Source: Saccoglossus kowalevskii
Lineage: Eukaryota; Hemichordata; Enteropneusta; Harrimaniidae
NCBI RefSeq assembly: GCF_000003605.2
Contig: NW_003129859.1
Location: 190,865 to 203,742 of the forward strand
Length of the DNA stretch: 12,878 nucleotides
Direction of reading: 5' to 3'
Position numbers and translations under genes: made by a program. The first letter of the stretch is position 1. Each line of letters opens with the position of its first letter. Of this stretch, positions 7,512 through 12,878 are shown piece by piece. The notes beneath the pieces are model-generated. The model had not been told where the DNA came from, made no database searches, and was given only the letters and a program-made list of their open reading frames with translations.

Positions 7512-7588
7512 ATGTGCTGGGTTTATTTTAAAGCAGTGCTCCAGCTTAGAATAATACTGGTACTGGTGTCAAACGCTCTTTGCCAAAG
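7512..7588 (+). CDS. Signal-peptide exon of a candidate small secreted or membrane protein (exon 1)
   Basis: The exon encodes MCWVYFKAVLQLRIILVL and then VSNALCQ, ending in the first two bases (AG) of a split codon. It has the plan of a secretory signal: a short positively charged start, a hydrophobic core (interrupted by one arginine) and small residues at the likely cleavage site, after SNA or after ALC. The donor is CAAAG|GTATGT (7589-7594), close to consensus. The ATG follows a TATA box by about 90 bases. Joined to the exon at 10314 it gives a 101-residue protein. I do not recognise the family. The gene would be nested in CUL3 intron 2 on the same strand, and its own 2,725-bp intron contains an inverted-repeat transposon. 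The support is convergence of promoter, signal sequence, donor and a compatible downstream frame, each of which could arise by chance. Confidence 0.45.
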
Positions 7589-7628
7589 GTATGTTCATAT
7601 GCAAATAATATAGTCACACTTGGGGTCA

Positions 7629-7687
7629 CAGTGTTCTGCCCAGGAATTTAAACCACTGTGGCGGCATAATTTGCATATCATTTGCAT
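7629..7687 (+). repeat. Left terminal inverted repeat with two octamer motifs
   Basis: It begins CAGTGTTCTGCCCAGGA, contains CACTGTGGCGGC (7654-7665) and ends in an 11-bp tandem ATTTGCATATC (7669 and 7680) holding two perfect POU octamers ATTTGCAT (7669-7676, 7680-7687). Confidence 0.7.
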
Positions 7688-7824
7688 ATCATTGACATAA
7701 TAATGGAAATTGACCAAAGCACATTTACACCCACACAATAAACAACATCTATTTTTAAAAACAAAGTGGCAGATATTTATTTGCTTCACAGTGTTATAAA
7801 CACTTTTATTTTGGGCACTTTTGT

Positions 7825-9050
7825 AATATTAATTAATGAGCTCCGTCACAGGGAAAATATTTTTTTTTTTGAGTCAAAATATTACGTTTCACAATTTAGA
7901 AGAGTTTGAATTTAAAAATGAAACATTCTCGAAATGCAAATGCTGCAGACTAAAAAGAAACAAATAAATTGTAAAAGGTTAAATGAAACTCATTTGAAAC
8001 GTTTGAGACAGGATTATGTTCACGACTTTCATGATCTTATTTACTACAAAATTCTCCTTCAAAAAATCGACGACGTAATTATTTGGCGGATTGTTGGTTA
8101 TTATTCCGACCATCAGCTTCTAACGTTTACATTTACAGTAAATGCACGAACAAATAACACTTCCAAACGATCAAAGTTACGACATGACATAACTTACTTC
8201 GTGATGTTATACACCGGTTATACCAATAATTTCTTTTACTCAGTCATGATGCCATGCAAAAATTAAATACTTCTTTTTTTATATGAAAAAACGTAAGATT
8301 TGAACTAGTTTTATCGGGAGAAATTATTTTTGATCACTCGATCACTTCAGTGAAAATCACAGACCCGCCATGATAGTTATGATGCATTAGTTGACCGGCA
8401 TGTGTCCTTTGACCCGGTGGGTCAAAAACGCGATTTACCAATCAAAATGTCGCATGGTAATACCGGTAGAACCCGAAGTTTTCCGAATGATCGTGATCAT
8501 AAAAATTACATTGCGGAAGTAAAGCGATGTCGTAGCACGATGTGTTTGTATGAATTTCAGACGAAAACTGCATGATGGTTTTCGAAAGAGGTGATTAGAA
8601 ATTTTTTAAAGGTAAAAGAAGTCTTGAAAGAAGAATTTTTACATGATTCACGATGATAACAGTTCAAATGTATTTTACCCAATCACGCAATAAACACGTT
8701 GATTTTTCTTGAGTAGCGTAAACTGATCGTGAACTCCGCTCTGCCCATGTTACATCGGGGTGGAATTGATTTTGAATGAATTTTAGTTATCAATCTAAAG
8801 ACTGCATCTATCGTCAGAAAATATTTACTTACAAACAAAGGTGCTAATTTTACAAAATTGACTTGTACTGTTTAAAGCCGATACCACATCACACAACTAT
8901 GTCTATTGTTTACAAATTATTATCCACGACTGGCAGGATGTTTGTCGGTCGGTACGTAAGTATAATAACAATATGACAAGAGTCAGACGCGTTTCCGTGG
9001 TGGTCGCTAATTTTGAGTGCCGGTCGGGCCGACCAGCGTGACGAGATCCC
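7825..9050 (+). repeat. Dispersed repeat, copy B
   Basis: This is the partner of 3334-4341 in the same orientation (see that entry for landmarks). Relative to copy A it carries about 130 extra bases at roughly 8645-8778, which either inserted here or were lost from A. Copy B is enclosed by the CAGTGTTCT inverted ends, so it is the internal part of that transposon and the more complete copy. The 110-codon frame at 7934-8266 is disrupted in copy A and has no recognisable features. I do not regard it as a gene. Confidence 0.9.
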
Positions 9051-9168
9051 CAATGAAAAAAGCACTGTGGCGGTCTTGCTAATCACCGTGGCGGTGTCAG
9101 ACCAGCGTGACGAGATCCCCAATGAAAAAAGCACTGTCGCGGTTTTGCTAATCACCGTGGCGGTGTCA
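9031..9168. repeat. 69-bp tandem duplication with GTGGCGG motifs
   Basis: Two 69-bp units, 9031-9099 and 9100-9168, differ at only a few positions, and a degenerate third start follows (GACCGGTGTAGCGG at 9169). GTGGCGG occurs at 9067, 9088 and 9157, degenerate as GTCGCGG at 9136 and GTGGCAG at 9197, and inverted at 9206-9212. It is the same word found in the terminal repeat at 7658-7664. Such subterminal clusters are typical of transposase-binding regions. Because 69 is divisible by 3, frames on both strands stay open and show 23-residue peptide repeats, which are artefacts. Confidence 0.92.
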
Positions 9169-9223
9169 GACCGGTGTAGCGGCAAATCAAAGCACTGTGG
9201 CAGGACCGCCACGCTGTTTTACA

Positions 9224-9240
9224 TCCTGGGGAGAACACTG
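9224..9240 (-). repeat. Inner right terminal inverted repeat
   Basis: TCCTGGGGAGAACACTG is the inverted form of the left end at 7629-7645 with one mismatch. It marks one possible right border. Confidence 0.75.
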
Positions 9241-9269
9241 TAATTTATGCTAATTATATGCTAATTATT

Positions 9270-9316
9270 ATGCAAATTAGCCGCGACTCTATGAAAAATT
9301 TCTGGGGAGAACATTG
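9270..9316 (-). repeat. Outer right terminal inverted repeat
   Basis: It ends CTGGGGAGAACATTG at 9316 and carries ATGCAAATTAGCCGC at 9270-9284, the inverted counterpart of GCGGCATAATTTGCAT at the left end. A further tandem of ATGCTAATTAT (9248, 9259) lies just inside. The second end 76 bp beyond the first suggests a nested insertion or an end duplication. Confidence 0.65.
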
Positions 9317-9338
9317 AAGTATGGATCCAGAAGATGAT

Positions 9339-10180
9339 GCTTGATTATGATGATTTTTTTAACATTAAAATGATTGACATCTTGTATCTGATCATCAAAC
9401 GAGTACTTGTCCATATTGGGAAATATTGCTCTGGAACAGCATTAAAACAATATGGCCACCAGCAGGCCATAATAAATACATCGATACATCTATAACATGA
9501 TGTAAAACGAATACTAGTATATAAAATTTGAACATAATCAGTCAAAGCATATCATTTTGACTTCGATCTGAAAAATAAAATGACGTACACCAGGAAGCCA
9601 TAATCTCTAATGCATGTCCCAAGTTTGAACAAAATCCATTCGTAAACGCCAAGATCCAGTTCTGGAATGCCAGAAATGCTTGATTTTTGATGATTTTTTA
9701 GCACAAAAATGACTGCCATTTGGCCATTTGGAATCAGATAGTCAAAACCAATAAATCTGTGTCATGATGTATAGTCAATATATAAAATTTGATCATAATC
9801 AGTCAAAGCAGAGATATGGCACTACAACTGCATTCATTAAAACAAAATGGAAGCCAGTCAGCCATTTTAAATTGGATCTGAAAAATAAAATGATGTACAT
9901 CAAGGTCCCCAAGGTCCCATAATGTCCAACGTATACCAAGTGGAAACAAAATCCATCCATAAATGCTTGATTTTGATGATTTTTTAGCACAAAAATGACA
10001 ACCATTCGGCCATCTTGAATCAGATTGTGAAACAAATTGATGTGCATATGTATAATATTAAGTATGATGTATGTGTGAAGTTTGATTGTGATTGGTCCAT
10101 ACATGTCTAAGAAACAGGTCCGGACACCTGCAAGGACGCACAAAGGTCAAAACACAAGTCCATAGACATAGGGGACTGAT
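9339..10180. repeat. About three diverged tandem units (287-339 bp)
   Basis: The phrase GCTTGATTTTTGATGATTTT and close variants begin units at 9339, 9678 and 9965. Further shared blocks keep the same order: ATATAAAATTTGAACATAATC or ATATAAAATTTGATCATAATC with CAGTCAAAGCA, GATCTGAAAAATAAAATGA(C/T)GTACA, CCATAAT, and AACAAAATCCAT. The third unit is more diverged and lacks the right part. Variants of GCCATTTTGG with AAAATCCAT are common in dispersed repeats of marine invertebrates, though I cannot name the family. The 114-codon minus frame at 9799-10143 lies across these units and is not a gene. Confidence 0.85.
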
Positions 10181-10226
10181 AATATAGCATGAATTGTCAA
10201 TTGTGATTGCAAATAATAGTCCGGTA

Positions 10227-10243
10227 ATATATATATATATATA
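10227..10243. repeat. Short (AT)n microsatellite
   Basis: About eight and a half AT dinucleotides occur in a row. Nothing else is notable in 10181-10260. Confidence 0.9.
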
Positions 10244-10313
10244 AGCAAAATAAAATTTTCAAATTTTTTTGATTCAATACGTAACAATAACGACCATGTT
10301 TTTTTCATACCAG

Positions 10314-10542
10314 AGTTGACCTGAAACCTGATTGGACAAGTTGCCTATTAAATAATCGAAATGCTGGATGGTGCCAACATCTTCAAACTACCATAGCTCA
10401 TTTTAGTATGTTAATGACAGTTCAGCAACCTCACGGCGAACACACACATGAGATTTACCAATGTTGTAGTAAAATCTTTTGGCAAGTTTACCTATTCACG
10501 CTAGCAATAATGAATATTGTACTCTTGAATAGGAGTCAATGA
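10314..10542 (+). CDS. Second exon of the candidate small secreted or membrane protein
   Basis: A T-rich tract ending in CATACCAG (10306-10313) is a good acceptor. The first base, A, completes the codon begun at 7587-7588 (AG|A, arginine), and the frame then stays open for 75 codons to TGA at 10540-10542, long for this A+T-rich stretch. Predicted residues 27-101 contain cysteines at 36, 46, 76 and 77 (around NNRNAGWCQ and YQCCSKIFW) and several histidines. A hydrophobic stretch follows (YLFTLAIMNIVLL, residues 85-97), ending in NRSQ. This would suit a short extracellular domain with two disulfides and either a C-terminal membrane anchor or buried segment. No family is recognised. CC followed by a later C, as in insulin-type A chains, is absent. 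The exon could instead splice onward at a weak site near 10493. Confidence 0.42.
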
Positions 10543-10823
10543 CTACGAAAAACCTAAATTAGACTATAATTTGAACATCAGGAAAGATTGAAATTAGAGA
10601 TTTTACGGTAATTATTGTTGTTATACAAATGTATTAAGGATGCGGTTAAAGTTATCATGCTCTGAAAAGTAAAAACTGTTTTCATGAGGAAAAGTGTTTT
10701 GAAGCATAGCAAATTATATATTTTCTTGAAGTCCTTGTTCCTGGCTTTTTTAAAAAAAAATTATCTGTGACATGTACCACGAATTAGTCACGTGATTACT
10801 GAGTAAACATAGGTGTTATTTTG

Positions 10824-10829
10824 AATAAA
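10824..10829 (+). terminator. Possible polyadenylation signal (AATAAA)
   Basis: AATAAA lies 282 bases after the stop of the candidate secreted-protein exon. A T-rich tract and a G/T-rich patch (TTTTGT, GGGGTTTTGT) follow within 40 bases, as for cleavage sites. The hexamer is frequent in this A+T-rich DNA, so support is modest. The stretch 10543-11128 holds no gene I can see. Confidence 0.3.
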
Positions 10830-11134
10830 AATGAGTTTTGTATAAAAACCGTAGGGGTTTTGTAAAAAAAGAAAGCTAAAAAATCAAGGCAGCATCAGTC
10901 ACGTCAATGCCTCAAGAGTGTTAGAACAGAACATAGATTGCATATTTGTTTACAATGACATCAATTTACATTTTTCCTGTTATTTCACCCATAGACAAGG
11001 AATTTAAAAGCCTTTTATTTTTTATTGCGTGAAGTTATCAAAAAATGCTTCAAGTGTTTTATTCTGCCCTAATACGTTATCAATGTGTGTGAATTTCATT
11101 AAAGTAGGTCAATTTCTGACGACGCACAACTCAC

Positions 11135-11168
11135 TTGAATGACCTCTATGGCGTCAGATTTCTTCTGC
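11135..11168 (-). CDS. Candidate 34-nt microexon
   Basis: On the minus strand a strong acceptor (a run of T, then GGCGTTTCCAG, AG complementary to 11169-11170) and a strong donor (CAA|GTGAGT, complementary to 11129-11134) enclose 34 bases. Read after one split base they give QKKSDAIEVIQ with no stop. A compatible upstream piece exists at about 11277-11333 (acceptor CTTCTTTTTGGAG, frame ending in CKAT, weak donor AA|GTGACT), which would supply the two bases needed, but that join is speculative. The protein is not recognised. The exon would belong to the same minus-strand locus as the coding-like frame at 11471-12028. Confidence 0.35.
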
Positions 11169-11465
11169 CTGGAAACGCCAAAAAAACAAAACATTTGTCA
11201 TGTTGCGCTAATTTTGGACATTTAAAGCATCAGATTGACTGATTTTTACAACAAAACACATAACATGGAGTCACTTAGTAGCCTTGCAGTAATAAAATCC
11301 AAAACTATAAAGTTTTGGGTCCGTATTCGTCCTCCAAAAAGAAGCAAAGTTGTAACAGTACACGGCGGCCCCGCATAACGTTGAACAGTTAGAGAGATAA
11401 ATGACGTTATCTCATTATATATTTAAATCATGTTTACATGCGAAGCGTGGTCTGTATAACAAACG

Positions 11466-11478
11466 CTTGCCTAGTAAC
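11466..11478. promoter_or_regulatory. RFX X-box-like motif (CTTGCCTAGTAAC)
   Basis: CTTGCC-T-AGTAAC fits GTNRCC(N0-3)RGYAAC at 11 of 12 positions. It overlaps the TAG that closes the minus-strand frame and lies 18 bases before the ATG of a 72-codon plus-strand frame. The motif is near-symmetric, so it could serve either strand. It is the second such site in the window. Confidence 0.35.
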
Positions 11479-11716
11479 CGGAGAAAGAGGTCGACATGCC
11501 TAAACGCCAACCCCTAGTGCTAGTTAACTCAACATCCGATGTTTTGTCTTGTTGTAGCAGACACTCGACTTCCACCGGAACTTCGGAAACGGCGTCCTTG
11601 TACGGAACTTTGTCGATGGATGGCCTGGCGGCAATCCCACACAAGACACTAGTTTTTTCAAACCTCGCCGACCTCTCCCAACTGCTCGTCCGACCAATAC
11701 AGATTTTCGGTTGATA
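11471..11716 (-). CDS. Coding-like minus-strand segment, unrecognised
   Basis: On the minus strand 81 codons are open from 11716 to a TAG at 11471-11473, in a patch clearly richer in G+C than its surroundings. Codons of the RNY type are enriched (about 30 of 81), against about a quarter in the opposing plus-strand frame (11496-11714), so I prefer the minus strand. The peptide is ordinary soluble-type sequence, with segments such as ARPSIDKVPYKD and ECLLQQDKTSDVEL, and has no motif I can name. The same frame continues to the right through a TAA (11717-11719) and a TGA (11903-11905) as further open stretches. It could be one exon of a spliced gene, or a decayed gene or transposon ORF. AATAAA signals on the minus strand near 11017-11027 could end its transcript. 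Confidence 0.4.
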   Translation of the reverse strand, partial: YQPKICIGRTSSWERSARFEKTSVLCGIAARPSIDKVPYKDAVSEVPVEVECLLQQDKTSDVELTSTRGWRLGMSTSFSGY

Positions 11717-11902
11717 TTAAATTATATTAAAATGGAGATTGATCACGTTTGCTGACAAAATTTTACCCACTTGGTTTGAATACTTTAACTTGAAGTGTGA
11801 ACCCCATTGTACTGTCGGCAATGCGTTTCTGTTATAGGTAAAGTTTCGCTTCCTCTGAACTGCGTTTTGAGTTTTTCCTTGGGGCCTCTTTTTTGTGATT
11901 GA

Positions 11903-12025
11903 TCAATAATCAGGAGCCGGAGTTGATATAACCGCGTCGTCTTCAGTGTAAACTGTTTCCGTCGTGAAGGGATTATGCAAATTACGCAATAAGTCAATGT
12001 TATTGTTTGCGTCCAGACTTTTATC
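11903..12025 (-). CDS. Coding-like minus-strand segment, same frame as 11471-11716
   Basis: Forty codons run from 12025 to TGA at 11903-11905, with an unusually strong RNY bias (about 18 of 40) and a natural-looking peptide containing NNIDLLRNLHNPF and TEDDAVISTPAPDY. A plausible acceptor (CAATTTGTTTTTGAG) lies immediately upstream, so this could be a terminal exon ending in APDY. It is in register with the two open stretches to its left (61 and 81 codons), so only two stops interrupt about 184 codons. That pattern suggests either a pseudogene with few disabling changes or separate exons of one gene. I do not recognise the family. An overlapping 71-codon minus frame (11785-11997) looks less coding-like. 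Confidence 0.35.
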   Translation of the reverse strand, partial: DKSLDANNNIDLLRNLHNPFTTETVYTEDDAVISTPAPDY

Positions 12026-12082
12026 TCAAAAACAAATTGTACAGTATCCCGTTATACAAGTAGTTTTTCTTATTTTTTTAAA

Positions 12083-12878
12083 AAACAAGCAGCCTCTTGG
12101 CTGAGATAGCTCCGCTGTTAGCAATGCACATTTCGATTAAAGAACAGAAAATATCATTAGAAAATGAACAATATGCATAGTATCAATGCAATGGGACTTG
12201 CTGTTTTCAACAAGAATTCAAAACAAGCAGCCTATCGGCTGAGATAGCTCCGCTGTTAGAAATGCACATTTCAATTAAAGAACTGAAGACATCATCAGAA
12301 AATGAACAATATGTATAGTATCAAAGCAATCGGACTTACAGTTTTTAACAAGAAGTCGAAAATATCACTTTTTACCAAAAATTACAAAAATATTCACCAA
12401 AATAAATTAATTAGAGAATTGAAGATATCATCACGAAATGAACAAATCTGAGAAAGGTCTACATGTAGTATCTATATATGTAATATCAAAGCAATTGAAC
12501 TTTTGGTTTTTAACAAGAAGTCGAAACAAGCAGCCTATCGGCTGAGATAGCTCCGCTGTTAGAAATGCACATTTCAATTAAAGAACTGAAGACATCATCA
12601 GAAAATGAACAATATGTATAGTATCAAAGCAATCGGACTTACAGTTTTTAACAAGTAGTCGAAAATATCACTTTCTACCAAAAATGACTAAAATATTCAC
12701 CAAAATTAGAGAATTGAAGATATCATCACGAAATGAACAAATCTGAGAAAGGTCTACATGTAGTATCTATATATGTAATATCAAAGCAATTGAACTATTG
12801 GTTTTTAACAAGAAGTCGAAAATATCACTTTTTACCAAATATGACAAAAATATTCACCAAAATTATAGAATCCAAGAT
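12083..12878. repeat. Two-monomer satellite array (138 bp and 157-165 bp), continuing past the window
   Basis: Two related monomers alternate. Type 1 is exactly 138 bp each time (12083-12220, 12221-12358, 12524-12661), starts AAACAAGCAGCCT and includes GGCTGAGATAGCTCCGCTG. Type 2 is 165 bp (12359-12523) and 157 bp (12662-12818), starts AAAATATCACTTT and includes GGTCTACATGTAGTATC. A third type 2 is cut by the window end (12819-12878). Both types share an A+T-rich part reading GA(A/C)TGAAGA(C/T)ATCATCA..GAAATGAACAA and a common tail TTTTTAACAAGAAGTCG, so they derive from one ancestor. The order is 1-1-2-1-2-2. In later type 1 copies CTATC-GGCTGA-GATAG forms a 5-bp hairpin that the first copy lacks. 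Confidence 0.95.

Larger units (their letters stand above)
7629..9316. mobile_element. Candidate DNA transposon with CAGTGTTCT inverted ends and a duplicated right end
   Basis: The left end CAGTGTTCTGCCCAGGA (7629-7645) recurs inverted twice on the right: ending at 9240 (16 of 17 matching) and at 9316 (14 of 17). Just inside, the left end shows GCGGCATAATTTGCAT (7661-7676). The outer right end carries its inverted equivalent GCGGCTAATTTGCAT (complement of 9270-9284), so the outer end matches deeper, while the inner end shares the GTGGCGG block. CAGTG-type termini resemble those of hAT elements, but I see no 8-bp target duplication at either pairing, so the superfamily is unproven. No transposase is visible, so the element is non-autonomous. 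It includes dispersed-repeat copy B and a 69-bp tandem array near the right end. It sits in the intron between the exons at 7512 and 10314. Confidence 0.7.
4725..12878 (+). other. CUL3: CUL3 intron 2 (start; no exon 3 seen in window)
   Basis: After the donor at 4725 the next CUL3 block, which in other animals begins VREDVLNSL, was looked for by eye downstream and not found on the plus strand. Either intron 2 exceeds 8 kb and hosts everything described to its right, or this copy of CUL3 is incomplete. The stretch 4725-4890 shows nothing. 5001-5284 has only a TTTGCATGCAAA palindrome near 5012-5023. 6690-7370 holds no gene I can support, only two short direct repeats of TTGCGTC(T/A)TTTGAAAG near 7312 and 7343. 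Confidence 0.6.

Noticed and set aside
9013-9243. Opposed frames on both strands with 23-residue peptide repeats
   Set aside because: They come from the 69-bp tandem duplication, whose length is divisible by three; they lie within transposon ends and have no independent coding evidence.
11265-11378. 37-codon plus frame starting MESLSSLAVIK and containing FWVRIRPPKR, recalling the VRVRP strand of kinesin motors
   Set aside because: Only five or so residues resemble the motif, the frame stops soon after, no ATP-binding loop follows nearby, and codon statistics are neutral.
11496-11714. 72-codon plus frame starting MPKRQPLVLV beside an X-box
   Set aside because: The opposing minus frame shows clearer coding codon bias, so this is more likely its shadow; the X-box is also too close to the ATG for a usual leader.

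Overview
This window looks like nuclear DNA of an animal, most likely an invertebrate. The one firmly identified gene is the 5' part of cullin-3 (CUL3). It is split by canonical GT-AG introns and its protein is very close to the vertebrate one. The surrounding DNA is A+T-rich and full of minisatellites, inverted-repeat transposons and divergent tandem repeats, as in many marine invertebrate genomes. The clade cannot be fixed from the sequence alone. There are no bacterial operons, Shine-Dalgarno sites or CRISPR arrays, and most long open frames are chance or repeat artefacts.

Layout from left to right. (1) 9-960 is a minisatellite of 34 units of exactly 28 bp. (2) 964-1161 on the minus strand is a coding-like frame ending three bases from that array. 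(3) About 1150-1784 is the CUL3 promoter and leader, with two YY1-type sites in opposite orientation, a TCTCGCGA-type element, a short upstream ORF and a possible 5'UTR intron. (4) CUL3 exon 1 is 1785-1835, intron 1 is 1836-4526 and exon 2 is 4527-4724. No exon 3 is visible, so the remaining 8.15 kb is intron 2 or the gene copy is incomplete. (5) A dispersed repeat occurs twice in direct orientation, at 3334-4341 (intron 1) and 7825-9050, and so flanks CUL3 exon 2.

(6) 5285-6671 is a 1.39-kb element bounded by a good terminal inverted repeat (28 of 33 positions). (7) CCAAT and TATA boxes at 7373-7421, a signal-peptide-like exon (7512-7588) and a phase-compatible second exon (10314-10542) form a candidate small secreted or membrane-anchored protein gene on the same strand as CUL3. 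(8) Its intron contains a second inverted-repeat element (7629 to 9240 or 9316) with a tandem subterminal motif array. (9) 9339-10180 holds about three diverged tandem units.

(10) 11129-12028 carries minus-strand coding-like segments: a 34-nt microexon candidate and a frame with only two stops in about 184 codons. An RFX X-box-like site lies beside them. (11) 12083-12878 is a two-monomer satellite (138 bp and about 157-165 bp) that runs off the window.

The CUL3 exons are certain. The secreted-protein gene, the two transposon families and the minus-strand segment at the right are inferences. They rest on splice-site, reading-frame and inverted-repeat evidence, with no homology search behind them.
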